Origin: Phycisphaerae bacterium
Lineage (GTDB): Bacteria; Planctomycetota; Phycisphaerae; Tepidisphaerales; Tepidisphaeraceae
Assembly: GCA_014379105.1 (NCBI GenBank)
Contig: JACMML010000102.1
Location: forward strand, 1 to 36,797
DNA: 36,797 nt
Direction of reading: 5' to 3'
A model generated the notes under the pieces. The model had not been told where the DNA came from. It ran no database searches and saw nothing but the letters and a program-made list of their open reading frames with translations. Made by a program: the position numbers and the translations under genes. The first letter of the stretch is position 1. The number at the start of each line of letters is the position of its first letter. Shown one piece after another: positions 19,091 to 28,827 of the stretch.

Positions 19091-21388
19091 ATGAAGTTGT
19101 CGCTTCTTGATCAGTTGGAATCACGTCTTTGCCTCGCCAGTGTCAGTGGTTACGTCTACAACGACATCAATGGCAACGGTTTACATGAAACCGGCGAAGG
19201 GCCGAATACGCAGACGGGTATTACCGCGTATCTCGACCTGAACACCAATTCGAAGCTCGACGAAGGCGAGCCGCGCCAAGCCACATCCGTCCGTCAGAGC
19301 AGGTTTGAGTTCGGGCAACTCGCCGCCGGCACGTATACGGTCCGCCTGCAGCTGACCGACGGCTTCCGCCAGACCGATCCCACCGACAACGGCGGCCGAA
19401 CCATCACGGTAGGCGGCGAAGAAAATGACGAGCATGGCTTAGTCGAACCGTTCGGCGTCTTCACGCTGGCACGAATTCGTGGATATGTATTTGGTGACTT
19501 CAATCGCAACGGCACGTGGGACAGCGGTGAAGGCCTGTTGCCCCCGGGACAGATCATTTATATCGATGCCAACAACAACAGCGCGCTGGATGAAGGCGAA
19601 CGGAAATTCAACGCAGGCCAGGAAGGCGTCTCGATCAGCCTCGAGCCCGGAACCTACACAATTCGCCTGGCAACAAAGCCCGGCTGGGTGCAGTCCCTGC
19701 CGGCCGAGAACGCGGGTTATACCGTGGTCATACCCGGTGATGGACAGCCGGTGATCTTCGGTGCTTACGAACAGGAAGTGCAAAAGGGTCAGGTCACCGG
19801 ACTGGTCTGGAACGATCTCAACAACGACGGCGTGCGCAACGAGAACGAACCGCCGGTGCCCAACGCGCGCGTTTACCTCGATCTAAACCGAAGCAAGACT
19901 TTTGACGCCGCCGAACCGTTCGACTTCACCAAACCAAACGGCGTCTACGAAATCGTCGGGGTCAATCCCGGCGAGCACGTGGTGCGTCAGCAGCTCGACG
20001 GCACGTGGGTGCAGACCTTCCCTGAGAACAACGCCGGACATGTTGTTAACGTAACGCCAGGGCAATTGATCACCGGCAAGAATTTCGGGCGATATAACGC
20101 GGCCGCCGCCAAGGTTGCCGGCGTGGTGTGGAGCGATTTGAACGGCGACGGGCTTCGCCAGGACGGCGAGCCGGGGCTGGCGAATCAATCGGTGTATATC
20201 GATTTCAATAAGAACGGTCAGCTCGACCTTGAGCCGGCCGCCGACAAAGTCATCAAGACCAATGCCAGCGGCGAGTGGAGCATCATGCTCGGCGGCGGCA
20301 CGTCATACCAGTTCCGCGTGCTCGTGCCCGCCGGTGCGACGCAGACTGCACCGCCTGACGGGTTTTACAATGTCACGCCGGTCGCGGGGCAGACGATCGG
20401 CGGAAAGAATTTTGGCATACATCGTCAAGAGGAGCCCAGACAGGGCTCGATCTCGGGCGTTCATTTTGTTGACGCCAACGGCAACGCGAAGCTTGATGCC
20501 GGCGAAAAACGGCTGGCGTCCAAGCAGATCTTCCTTGACGCCAACGGCAACAACACCCGCGACGACGGGGAGAAAGCCACGCTCACCGATGCCGCCGGTG
20601 AGTATGTCTTCACCGGACTCTTGGCTGGCGAATATCATGTTCGCACAATCATCCCGACGAATTTCTTCTTCACCACGCCGCCGGCCAATCCGACGCTTGC
20701 TACAGGGCAGACGATCAACGGAGTGCTGCTCGGTATCCGCGAGAAGGAAGAAGTCCGCCTCGGTTCGATCTCCGGAATCGCATGGGCGGACATTAACGCC
20801 GACGGCATCCGACAGACGACCGAGCCGCTGCAGGCGGGTAAGACGATTTACATCGACAAAAACAAGAACGGCATTTTTGACAGCGGCGAGAAGAGCGTGG
20901 TGACCAACGGTGAAGGCCGGTATCGGCTGTCGAACCTGCCGGCCGGGCAATACCGCGTGCGCCGGATTGTACCGGCGGGCTATCGGCTCACTGCTCCGGC
21001 GATCGGGTACTACGATGTAACATTGGGGTCTGCCCAGAATGTCATCGAAAAGAACTTCGGCACGACGGCACGCGCCGGCGTCTTCGGACGCGTCTTCAAG
21101 GACACCAACGGCGATCGCAGATTTAACGACGGCGAAGTCGGCCTGAGCGGATGGCGTGTCTACATCGACAAGAACAACAACGCCAAGCTCGACGACGGCG
21201 AAAGAAGCACGCTGACCACAGGCGGCGGCGAATGGGGTTTCCGCGATCTCATCGCCGGAACCTATCGCTTCCGCGTCCAAGGCAAGGAAGGCTTTAAGCT
21301 GACTACGCCGCAGGACGGTTTTTACAATGTGACGCTTGGCAGCGGGCAACGCCGGACGGACCTGTTGTTCGGAGTGCAATCGATCTAG
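19091..21388 (+). CDS. LEPR-tagged protein of seven SdrD_B repeats
   Basis: A 765-residue protein starting at an ATG with CGGAG 7 nt upstream. The open frame extends back to 18896, but that part overlaps the ABC gene and is not protein-like. The tag L-L-D-Q-L-E-S-R-L-C-L-A-S sits at residues 5-17, and the first repeat starts immediately. Seven repeats of about 100-110 residues follow. Each has two acidic loops of the form D-x-N-x-N-G-x-x-D-x-G-E, a G-x-Y-x-F/V-x-x-L-x-A-G-T/E-Y strand pair and a Q-x-x-x-x-x-N-F-G end, as in SdrD_B/Cna-B-like calcium-stabilised domains. No anchor motif, transmembrane segment or enzyme domain is visible. The repeats diverge more from one another than the C-terminal repeats of the other three proteins do. 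It is likely a surface stalk or matrix protein. Confidence 0.85.
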   Translation: MKLSLLDQLESRLCLASVSGYVYNDINGNGLHETGEGPNTQTGITAYLDLNTNSKLDEGEPRQATSVRQSRFEFGQLAAGTYTVRLQLTDGFRQTDPTDNGGRTITVGGEENDEHGLVEPFGVFTLARIRGYVFGDFNRNGTWDSGEGLLPPGQIIYIDANNNSALDEGERKFNAGQEGVSISLEPGTYTIRLATKPGWVQSLPAENAGYTVVIPGDGQPVIFGAYEQEVQKGQVTGLVWNDLNNDGVRNENEPPVPNARVYLDLNRSKTFDAAEPFDFTKPNGVYEIVGVNPGEHVVRQQLDGTWVQTFPENNAGHVVNVTPGQLITGKNFGRYNAAAAKVAGVVWSDLNGDGLRQDGEPGLANQSVYIDFNKNGQLDLEPAADKVIKTNASGEWSIMLGGGTSYQFRVLVPAGATQTAPPDGFYNVTPVAGQTIGGKNFGIHRQEEPRQGSISGVHFVDANGNAKLDAGEKRLASKQIFLDANGNNTRDDGEKATLTDAAGEYVFTGLLAGEYHVRTIIPTNFFFTTPPANPTLATGQTINGVLLGIREKEEVRLGSISGIAWADINADGIRQTTEPLQAGKTIYIDKNKNGIFDSGEKSVVTNGEGRYRLSNLPAGQYRVRRIVPAGYRLTAPAIGYYDVTLGSAQNVIEKNFGTTARAGVFGRVFKDTNGDRRFNDGEVGLSGWRVYIDKNNNAKLDDGERSTLTTGGGEWGFRDLIAGTYRFRVQGKEGFKLTTPQDGFYNVTLGSGQRRTDLLFGVQSI

Positions 21389-21414
21389 TACGGTTCGGGC
21401 TTTAATTACCAACA

Positions 21415-21446
21415 CGACTCGCCGCCGCCTTTGCGGCGGCGAGTCG
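21415..21446 (+). terminator. Strong hairpin terminator after the SdrD_B cluster
   Basis: A perfect 14-bp stem (CGACTCGCCGCCGC at 21415-21428 with GCGGCGGCGAGTCG at 21433-21446) around a 4-nt CTTT loop, followed by a weak T stretch (CGTTTA). It lies 26 bp after the last surface-protein stop. Confidence 0.75.
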
Positions 21447-21535
21447 CGTTTAGTGTCTAAGTCCTTTCAGGATCGCTAGTTAATCACGATAAATTGGCTT
21501 GCCCTGTCATTGCTGACGCAGGATAGAATAGAGAC

Positions 21536-22708
21536 ATGCTTGAGGCGACACCGCTTATTTCGCCAAAACCTGTCACCCGCAGCCGAGACGCGACGCGGCT
21601 GCGCGGCGAGGTGGTGTACATGTACGCCTTCGATATCGCTTACGACATGCAGCGTAAGCAGTTAGGCGAATTGCTCGGCCAACCCGTCGGCACGTTCTCG
21701 GTCGACTCGACGAAGCGCGCTCCGCGGCAATTATTCTTCTATCGCCCGCAGATGATCCGACTTCCACCGGCCGAGAAGTTCGGGCCGCACGGGATCGTTC
21801 GGATGGAGCGGGTCGTAAAGATCATGCCTGTGGGAGCGATCTCGATCACGGTGAAGGTGCCGTTTGAGGTCGATCAGCTCTCGGATCTCGTGGATTTCCA
21901 CGAGTTGCGGTTCAGAGACGGTTCGACCGTCAGCGACGACGCCAAACTGCTCGGCGAGCAGATTCGCCGCGAGTTATTGCCGCACTTGATCAGTCCAGTA
22001 CAGGCGATCAGCGACGTCGAAGCCTACACCGTCTTCTGCATCGAGGGTCCGCTGCGCAAGATATACGCCGGCGAAGAGGTGGATGTGTCAGCCGAGCATT
22101 GGCTGCAGACGCACCGTCGCGACGTGTCGGCCTTGCTCACACAGGAGCCTGATGCGGACCTGCTCAGCGCTCAGGAGGCCGAGGAATCGTCGAGCAAATA
22201 TTTCAGTTATTACCAGGACGATATCTGCGTCATCGACTGGGACGCGGCGCTGATCGTGGACGACCCGCGCGAGTTTGATGAAGCGCTCTACATCATGGAG
22301 CTCGCCAACTTGCAACTGGCCGAGTTGGAGGCGTACGACCGGCTTCTGGATGAATCGCTGGAGCGCACGTACCGCGATCTCGGGTCGCAGGGGCTCGGTC
22401 GGCGTCGATTGGGCGCGGTGCAGAAAGAGCTTCGAGAGCTGCGCGTCGATTCGGCCCGCATTAACGACGAGCTATCCAATATCACCAAGTTCTTCGGCGA
22501 CTGGCACCTCGCCCGGCTCTACCAGGGATTGGCCGCACGGTTCCACCTTGATGACTGGAACAAGAGCGTACGCAACAAATTACAGGCTTTGGACGAGATC
22601 TATCAGCTCATCCATGCGGATTCGACAAACCGCATCATGATCTTCCTGGAAGTGCTGATCGTGCTGCTGTTTATCTTCGAGGTCGCTAAGAGCTTTTTTG
22701 ACAAGTAG
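21536..22708 (+). CDS. Tail-anchored membrane protein of unknown function (RMD1/DUF155-like layout)
   Basis: A 390-residue protein. The first part (about residues 20-180) is a mixed alpha/beta region with Y-M-Y-A-F-D-I-A-Y-D near 29-38. The middle has D-D-I-C-V-I-D-W-D-A-A-L-I-V-D, then E-L-A-N-L-Q-L-A-E-L-E-A-Y-D-R-L-L-D, then helical coils. A single C-terminal membrane helix (about 366-384, rich in L, I, V and F) ends in a short basic tail. This order of a soluble domain, coiled coil and terminal helix recalls the RMD1/DUF155 family, but I am not sure of that assignment. It follows the strong hairpin at 21415 and converges with the small coiled-coil gene at 22765. Confidence 0.75.
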   Translation: MLEATPLISPKPVTRSRDATRLRGEVVYMYAFDIAYDMQRKQLGELLGQPVGTFSVDSTKRAPRQLFFYRPQMIRLPPAEKFGPHGIVRMERVVKIMPVGAISITVKVPFEVDQLSDLVDFHELRFRDGSTVSDDAKLLGEQIRRELLPHLISPVQAISDVEAYTVFCIEGPLRKIYAGEEVDVSAEHWLQTHRRDVSALLTQEPDADLLSAQEAEESSSKYFSYYQDDICVIDWDAALIVDDPREFDEALYIMELANLQLAELEAYDRLLDESLERTYRDLGSQGLGRRRLGAVQKELRELRVDSARINDELSNITKFFGDWHLARLYQGLAARFHLDDWNKSVRNKLQALDEIYQLIHADSTNRIMIFLEVLIVLLFIFEVAKSFFDK

Positions 22709-22764
22709 TCCGGCTCTTTGTCTGGCAAAGTAATGTACAAGCTCACGACATCGGCATTCGATCG

Positions 22765-23166
22765 TTAGCGAATTCGCGTCTCCAGCCTTCGTACGCGGTC
22801 TTCCATCGCACGTATGGACGCACGGACCGCGTCAATATCTCGGCGGGCGGCGTCGAGGTCGGCGGTCAGCTTCTCGCCGGGCGCGCCGGTTTGGCCGCCG
22901 GTGGAACGGGCGCGGCGGTCGAGGGTTTCCTGCTGTTGTTCGAGCTTGATGAGACTGGCCTTGAGGTCGTCGAATGTCTTGTCATCCGCGGCCACGCTCT
23001 CGCGCTTTCCCGGCTCGCCGATGTGCAGATACGACTCAATCGCCGCCAGTCGTGCTTCGACACTCCCCGCCGCCGCCGGTGGTTCGGCTTCGGCTCGATT
23101 CGACTGAGCGATCAATCCCGACACACCGATTGCCATGACGATCACGATAACGCTTTTCCAGTTCAT
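22765..23166 (-). CDS. Small secreted coiled-coil protein
   Basis: A 133-residue protein with a signal peptide (about residues 1-28, ending near A-E-A-E), an Ala/Pro linker and a long charged helix (about 37-133, rich in Leu, Arg, Asp and Gln) predicted to form a coiled coil. AGAGG lies just before the ATG. It is divergent from the large FHA protein gene, with about 230 bp between the starts. The function is unknown; periplasmic oligomerisation is the only safe guess. Confidence 0.75.
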   Translation of the reverse strand: MNWKSVIVIVMAIGVSGLIAQSNRAEAEPPAAAGSVEARLAAIESYLHIGEPGKRESVAADDKTFDDLKASLIKLEQQQETLDRRARSTGGQTGAPGEKLTADLDAARRDIDAVRASIRAMEDRVRRLETRIR

Positions 23167-23399
23167 ACTTTGCCTCTGTTAGACCTTGGTGGATCATACG
23201 CGCGACGGTCGTCCGACCGGTAGCGCAAACCTGCGTCGGTTCGATACCGGGGCGGTTAATGCTCGCGGCATGGTCCGATAAACGGTAGAACCGTCAATCC
23301 GTCACTTTTGACACCTTGTATTGTCGATTGTTCTGTTAAAATGTGCTGTTTAGTCCGGCAGCGGCCGGCGCACCGAATCAGATAGTTGTAGTAACTCCC

Positions 23400-26300
23400 A
23401 TGGCCAGCACAGCTTCCACGCAACCATCAGACGGCGCGGCGCGCCTGATCCCCCTCGGATCCCACGCCGGCGTTAAGCCGATCCCGCTCAATCGCCCGGC
23501 GCTAGTCATCGGCTCGCGCAAGGAGGCGGTCCGTCTCCATCTGGAGAGTTCGACCGTCTCCAAAGCACACTGCGTGATGATCCTCCATGAGTGGGGATGT
23601 TCGATCCACGATCTGGGCAGCCGAACCCAGACGATCGTCAACGGGCAAGCAGTCATCGACGCCGACCTGAAAGACGGCGACAAGATTCGCATCGGCCGAT
23701 TTGAATTTCAGTACGGCGCTCCGAATTACGTGTATGGGTCGCCGCAGCCGATTCCTTCTTCCGAACTTGCCGTATCGACGCTCACCGACCCGCTCCCGCT
23801 GACGAAGCGTGTCATCCAGATCGGACGGCGCACCGGGAGCGATCTGCAGTTTGCGGACAACGCGGTCTCTAATATTCACGCCATTATTTTTGCGCGCAAT
23901 GGTCGCCGCTATGTGCGCGATCTGGCCTCGCGAACTGGCACGTGGCTGGATGGACAACTGATCCACCAGGAAGAGTTGCTTCACGGCGCGGTGTTGAAAA
24001 TCGGTCCGGCCGAGATCGTCTATCGCGAGACGGCCGTGGACAGTCTTTCGCTGGCGGCGCGCGCGTTGCTGCCGGTCTCACTCCCGCCCGCGATGACACC
24101 GGAGCCGCCGCAGATCTCTGCGGAGGTGGACGAACCTGAACCGATTCCCGCGTTGGATCTCCTCGATTTGGCAGCCACCGAATCCGAAGCCGCTGAGGCG
24201 AAATTGCCCGGCGATGAAGCGCTGCCGACCGACGAGCTTGAAAATCAAATCGATGACGATGCCCTCACGGCCCTGCGCAAGGGATGGCACGGCGTATCGC
24301 GTGTGCCAACGACAACCGACGCTGCGGAGGAGATCGTTCTTGCGCCGGCGCTTAGCGATTTGCCACTGGACGAATCACTACCGGCCGGATCGCCACTGGA
24401 CGAATCGTCGGAGCCGCGCTCGACACGCCCGCTGGTTCCCGAGCCGCTTCCATCCGCGCCGGTGTCAGTGGAAGCACTCGATGACGTAGCGCCGCTGGAG
24501 GTTGAAGCCGAGCCGGACGCGGTGATTGACCTCGATGTAATTGCTTCGACCGAAGAGCCAGCTGCGGTTGACGAACCGGAACTCGATGCGCCCGCGATGG
24601 GCGAGGCGCGAACCGAAGAACCTGCCGTCATCGACGAGTCGCTCGAAGAAGTGCCACTTGAACTGGACTTGGACGACCTGCTCCCGATGCCGGTTGTCGA
24701 TGAAGCCCCGGCCGAAGAGCCGGTCAGCGAACCTATTGCGGATATCACCGCCCCTGGCCAGGTCGAAGTTGCGCATGAGTTACCGGCCGACGAAATCGAA
24801 CTGGCCGATGCTGAAAAAATCGACGATGCGCCGCTGGATCTGGACGACATTCTCGGCCTGACGCCCGACGCATCCGACGAGCCGGCTACGAGCGCTGCAT
24901 TGCCGCCGTTGTTAGACGTTACAGACGACGACGGTGCGATCGATCTGGACGAGCTGGCACCACCGCCCGTCGCCGGATCGCTCGCCGAGCCGGATTTGGG
25001 TCTGGAAACCGACGATGTGGGCACAGACGCGATCGAAGAAGCCGTTGACGTCGTCGACGAGGTGCGCGGAATCGAACCTGCTGAGCCGCCGGTGATTGGG
25101 GCGGAGATTCCGGTCCCTGAGGCTTTGCCGGAGTTGTCCGTCGCGACCGAAGCGCCCGAGGATGACGCAATCCCAACTGCAGACGCGGCGAAAGATGTCG
25201 TTCCGCAGACGCTCAGCGCCGAGACGATCGATCACGGCGAATTCCTTGCCGAAGATGATGTGCTCGATGATCTGTCTGACACGCCCTATCTCCCGGTGCT
25301 CCTCGCCGACGAAGCCGACGATGACACCGAGACGACACCCGAAGAGTCCGAGCGCACGGCGCGTGAGAATAGCACTGCAACGTTGTCTCCCGAGAGCGAC
25401 GCGGGCGTAGAAGTAGCCCCAGTGTTTGATTCGGCGTCGCCGGAGCTTCAATTGGGCGGACCAGAACCGGTTACGGTCGATCTAGCCGACTTGAATACCC
25501 CGCCCACCTTCAACGCGGATTGGCCGCCGCTGCGACAAGATGAGCCGGTCGAAGTGCCTGATTTTTCGCCGGCATCGGTTGATCTGGATCTTCCGCAGAA
25601 GGTCGAGGCGAACGATCGCCCGGTGCTCGAATACGACGCCGTTGATCTCAGCGAGGAGACGGTTGACGAGCCAAAGAACGAAAACGAAGACACCGCATTT
25701 GCAATCGGATTAGACGAACTCGATCCGTTCGACCTCGACGACGATTTGGCCGACCAAGCCGAGCCTGCGCCGCCGGCGCTGGGTGTGAATGACGAGATCA
25801 TTGAAGAAGCCGTCTCCCAGCCGAGCCCGGTTATTTCCGATCCGGTGGGGGCCTGGAATGACGAGTCCGACGACGATGTTGATATCGCGTCCATCATGGA
25901 AGAGCTGGGGATCGCGCGCGACGAACCGGATGCCGCTATCGATGATGGCGTCGGCGATGGCATGGATCCGATCACAGCGCGGGAATCGGAATTGGTCGCT
26001 GAAGCGCGGGGCGTCGAAGCGGATATCGACGATCTTCTGGAAACGGATCAGTCAGGGAGTCTTGCGGACCTGATCCCAAAAGGTCCACCATTGCTTGGCG
26101 GTTTCTTTGGGTCGCAATCGCAGGGCCTGATGCTCGGCGGTTCGCCGATGGTGAATCTTAACGCGCCCCCTAAGGCACCCAACCCGCCGGTCAAGCCTCC
26201 GGCGGCGCCAACAGCGGAGCCCGTCGGGCGATTTGCCGATGATGATGACGATGCGCCGGCACCGGCCGGCAATAAACCGCCGGCCGAACGCCGCCGGCCG

Positions 26301-28808
26301 TTGCGTGTCGGATTCTCCAGTGCCGGGGCGAATCCCGCATCGCCGTCACTGAATTCGCCATTCGCTGCCCCGGGCAAGACAATCAGCGACGTATTGATCG
26401 GCCGTCGCGCAGCGGCTTCGGTCGACGTTTTTGCCAGCCCGTCGCCAACAGCTGAGGATCTGCTCAGCGATCATCCCCCCGCCGACGGGGCCCAGGGTTC
26501 TGACGATTCACAGCCGCCGGTCGCTGAAGCCTCTGCCTCGTCAGCTCTGACGCCGGAGCAACAGGAAATTCTTCGCACCGCCGACCGCTATCGCCCGCGC
26601 GGCGCGGTCCGGCCAATCGGTGCATCGGATGAGGTTAACGAAACTGCCCCGGCGGATCAGCCGCCCGAGCCGCAAGACATCGCGGTGCTGCGACGCACGC
26701 GGCTGCACAGGGTGTTTCTGTGTATGGCGATCATGCTCCCGCTGGCCGCGGGCGCGTGGCTGGGCGCGTGGTGGTTTGTGCCCGCGACATCCAAGCTCGA
26801 CGCGGCGGTGACATTTAACGGGCTTGACCGACTTTCAGACAAAGACGCCGCGACGTTTCGAGCGCTGCAGGAAGATTATCTTCAGGATCAGAGCACGCAC
26901 GAGGAAGCCAAGAACCTGCTCGATCAGTCCGTGCGAGACCATGGATTTCTCACTAGCGCCACGACAATCCAAAAAGTCCTTGAGAGCGATCCAGCTATCG
27001 CCTGGCCGCCAAAGCCCGGGAATGCTCGGCACCTTGTCGTGCAGTCTTCGGATAAAGAAGCCGATGTGGCCCGCCTTCGCGCACTCGCGGCGGCGCTGAT
27101 CAAGGCCAATAGCGACCGCGTGTCGCGAGCCCAGGAACTTCGCAAGAATATCGAAGAGGACCGCGCCAATATCAATCGTCGTAAGGAGCGCGTTGACGCG
27201 CTCAAAGATCAGTTGCAGGCGCTGACCGTTCTTGGAGAAACCCGACCGGACGACACCGCCATCAGCAAAGTTGTTGATCGGTCCAAGGCGATTGAAACAG
27301 AACTCAAGACCGTCCGCGGCCAGCGTATGGATGCCGAGGCGATGATTGAAGTCATCAAGCGCAAGCCATTTACTGAGCTTGCGCAGCTGCCCGATGAGCA
27401 GTTCATCAAGGCCGACGAGAATCTCGTGTCGCTGACCGCGCGGCTCGACGACCTGCGCAAACAAAACGAAGCCGCCCGCGCCGAAGTCGATGCTCGCCTC
27501 GCGGCGGCGCGCAAGTCGCTCGACGCGGTCATCCAGCAGTTCCAGACCGATCTCGATTCGGCACAGAAGGTTCAGAATGGCCCGGCGGAACTCATCCGCT
27601 ATGTCGAGAGCGCAAAGCGCATCTTCGCCCAGACGCGTCAGCTCACCGACGATCTCCTGCATCGGCAGGAGCAGCAGCATACACGGCTGAGCGAACTCAA
27701 AACGCGCCTGTCGGACCGCATCGAGGCGCACGCGCGTAACACGCTCGAGACCGACGACAAGCTCAAGAGCCTCAACAACGAACTGGCGATGCTGACGCGC
27801 CAACAGAACGCCGCCGTCGCTGAGGGATTGGTCGACGAGGCCAAGACGCTGTCTCTGAAGATGGAGTTGATTCGTTCGCTAATCAGCGGCCGCGAGGAGC
27901 TGGTCAAGCATGATCCGGTGCACGCCGAGACGATCTCGTCGCTGCAGTCGATCATCGAGCAGACCGAAAAATCCATCCAGGAAGATCGCAAGCACATCAA
28001 CGAGGCGCTGACCAAGTCGCAGGAAGAATTCGCCAAGACCTCGCCGGCGGTGGCGCAGTTGCCAGCAGATCAGAAGCAACTGGCGATGTCGATCGAGCAG
28101 CGGATGGCCGCCATCAGCGAGGCGCGGCTGGCGTACTCCAAAACCGCGGATGCCGCCGATGTTGAGAATGCGAAGCGCGATGCGGCCGCGAAGGAAAAGA
28201 TGAACGCGGTGCAGAATGAGATTCAGACCCGCAAAGCCGTGGTGCTCACCGCGGCACGCGACGAGCAGGCGAGAATCGCCGAAGAAGCGCGTAAGAAGCA
28301 GATCAGCGAAAAAGCCACGGCCTTGGTCTCACTTCAGCAAAGCGAAGCGACCTTGCAGACGCGGCTCGACGCGACGATGGCTGAGCATCAGAAGATGCAG
28401 GAGCAGCGTCGCAGGCTGGTGGAGACCGAGCAGGAGCGCAGCGAGAAGCTGGCCCAGCGGAATCAGCTTGAGCTCGAGATGCGGCAATACCGCGCCGCGA
28501 TAATTCCCAAGGAGAGCCAACTGGCATCATTGGTGATCCCCGAAGAAAAGTTTGAGTTGCAGAGCTATGACAACCCGGACCGTCGCCCGCTATTCGCCAG
28601 CGCCGCGGCCGGCAGCGTGGTGGCGCTGATGCTCATCCCGATCGTCTGGAATCTCCGGCTTCTTTCCCGCGACTCGCACGCGACGTTGGCTCGGCGCGAG
28701 CCGCCGAGGGTAAACGGTTTTCATCCAGTCATGCCCGCAAATGGCAGCGGTGAGCCAGCAGTAAATGGAAATCACTCCCGCGCCGAACCCATTGCTGTTG
28801 AGACCTAA
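23400..28808 (+). CDS. Giant FHA / acidic linker / TM-coiled coil-TM protein
   Basis: An 1802-residue protein. The ATG at 23400 begins M-A-S-T-A-S; a GTG at 23343 is an in-frame alternative, and neither has a clear ribosome binding site. Two FHA domains (phosphothreonine binding) lie at about 30-105 (S-x-x-x-S-K-A-H, L-G-S-R-T, V-N-G) and 136-210 (I-G-R-R-T-G-S-D, S-N-I-H, L-A-S-R-T-G-T). A very long acidic, disordered region (about 220-1000) has recurring L-D-L-D-D/E-L motifs and a P-rich end near 922. A transmembrane helix lies at 1105-1126, then a coiled coil of some 590 residues, then a second membrane helix at 1728-1750 preceded by D-N-P-D-R-R-P-L. This TM-coil-TM layout resembles Wzz/GumC-type polysaccharide co-polymerases. 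The FHA part would face the cytoplasm and could respond to Ser/Thr kinases. Confidence 0.85.
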   Translation: MASTASTQPSDGAARLIPLGSHAGVKPIPLNRPALVIGSRKEAVRLHLESSTVSKAHCVMILHEWGCSIHDLGSRTQTIVNGQAVIDADLKDGDKIRIGRFEFQYGAPNYVYGSPQPIPSSELAVSTLTDPLPLTKRVIQIGRRTGSDLQFADNAVSNIHAIIFARNGRRYVRDLASRTGTWLDGQLIHQEELLHGAVLKIGPAEIVYRETAVDSLSLAARALLPVSLPPAMTPEPPQISAEVDEPEPIPALDLLDLAATESEAAEAKLPGDEALPTDELENQIDDDALTALRKGWHGVSRVPTTTDAAEEIVLAPALSDLPLDESLPAGSPLDESSEPRSTRPLVPEPLPSAPVSVEALDDVAPLEVEAEPDAVIDLDVIASTEEPAAVDEPELDAPAMGEARTEEPAVIDESLEEVPLELDLDDLLPMPVVDEAPAEEPVSEPIADITAPGQVEVAHELPADEIELADAEKIDDAPLDLDDILGLTPDASDEPATSAALPPLLDVTDDDGAIDLDELAPPPVAGSLAEPDLGLETDDVGTDAIEEAVDVVDEVRGIEPAEPPVIGAEIPVPEALPELSVATEAPEDDAIPTADAAKDVVPQTLSAETIDHGEFLAEDDVLDDLSDTPYLPVLLADEADDDTETTPEESERTARENSTATLSPESDAGVEVAPVFDSASPELQLGGPEPVTVDLADLNTPPTFNADWPPLRQDEPVEVPDFSPASVDLDLPQKVEANDRPVLEYDAVDLSEETVDEPKNENEDTAFAIGLDELDPFDLDDDLADQAEPAPPALGVNDEIIEEAVSQPSPVISDPVGAWNDESDDDVDIASIMEELGIARDEPDAAIDDGVGDGMDPITARESELVAEARGVEADIDDLLETDQSGSLADLIPKGPPLLGGFFGSQSQGLMLGGSPMVNLNAPPKAPNPPVKPPAAPTAEPVGRFADDDDDAPAPAGNKPPAERRRPLRVGFSSAGANPASPSLNSPFAAPGKTISDVLIGRRAAASVDVFASPSPTAEDLLSDHPPADGAQGSDDSQPPVAEASASSALTPEQQEILRTADRYRPRGAVRPIGASDEVNETAPADQPPEPQDIAVLRRTRLHRVFLCMAIMLPLAAGAWLGAWWFVPATSKLDAAVTFNGLDRLSDKDAATFRALQEDYLQDQSTHEEAKNLLDQSVRDHGFLTSATTIQKVLESDPAIAWPPKPGNARHLVVQSSDKEADVARLRALAAALIKANSDRVSRAQELRKNIEEDRANINRRKERVDALKDQLQALTVLGETRPDDTAISKVVDRSKAIETELKTVRGQRMDAEAMIEVIKRKPFTELAQLPDEQFIKADENLVSLTARLDDLRKQNEAARAEVDARLAAARKSLDAVIQQFQTDLDSAQKVQNGPAELIRYVESAKRIFAQTRQLTDDLLHRQEQQHTRLSELKTRLSDRIEAHARNTLETDDKLKSLNNELAMLTRQQNAAVAEGLVDEAKTLSLKMELIRSLISGREELVKHDPVHAETISSLQSIIEQTEKSIQEDRKHINEALTKSQEEFAKTSPAVAQLPADQKQLAMSIEQRMAAISEARLAYSKTADAADVENAKRDAAAKEKMNAVQNEIQTRKAVVLTAARDEQARIAEEARKKQISEKATALVSLQQSEATLQTRLDATMAEHQKMQEQRRRLVETEQERSEKLAQRNQLELEMRQYRAAIIPKESQLASLVIPEEKFELQSYDNPDRRPLFASAAAGSVVALMLIPIVWNLRLLSRDSHATLARREPPRVNGFHPVMPANGSGEPAVNGNHSRAEPIAVET

Positions 28809-28827
28809 TTCGGCGATCAGCTCTTGA

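Noticed and set aside
10000-21388. Regularly spaced repeats that might suggest a CRISPR array
   Set aside because: The periodicity is in protein repeats (ELW and SdrD_B) inside open frames; DNA units are 145-330 bp and divergent, without short identical repeats and unique spacers.
23230-23262. GGTTCGATACC resembling a tRNA T-arm
   Set aside because: The stem is only three to four pairs and no matching acceptor, D or anticodon arm is found upstream.
23308-23342. TTGACA with downstream TAAAAT as a promoter for the FHA gene
   Set aside because: The spacing is 23 bp, too long for a normal sigma70 promoter, and no better -10 is seen at 16-18 bp.
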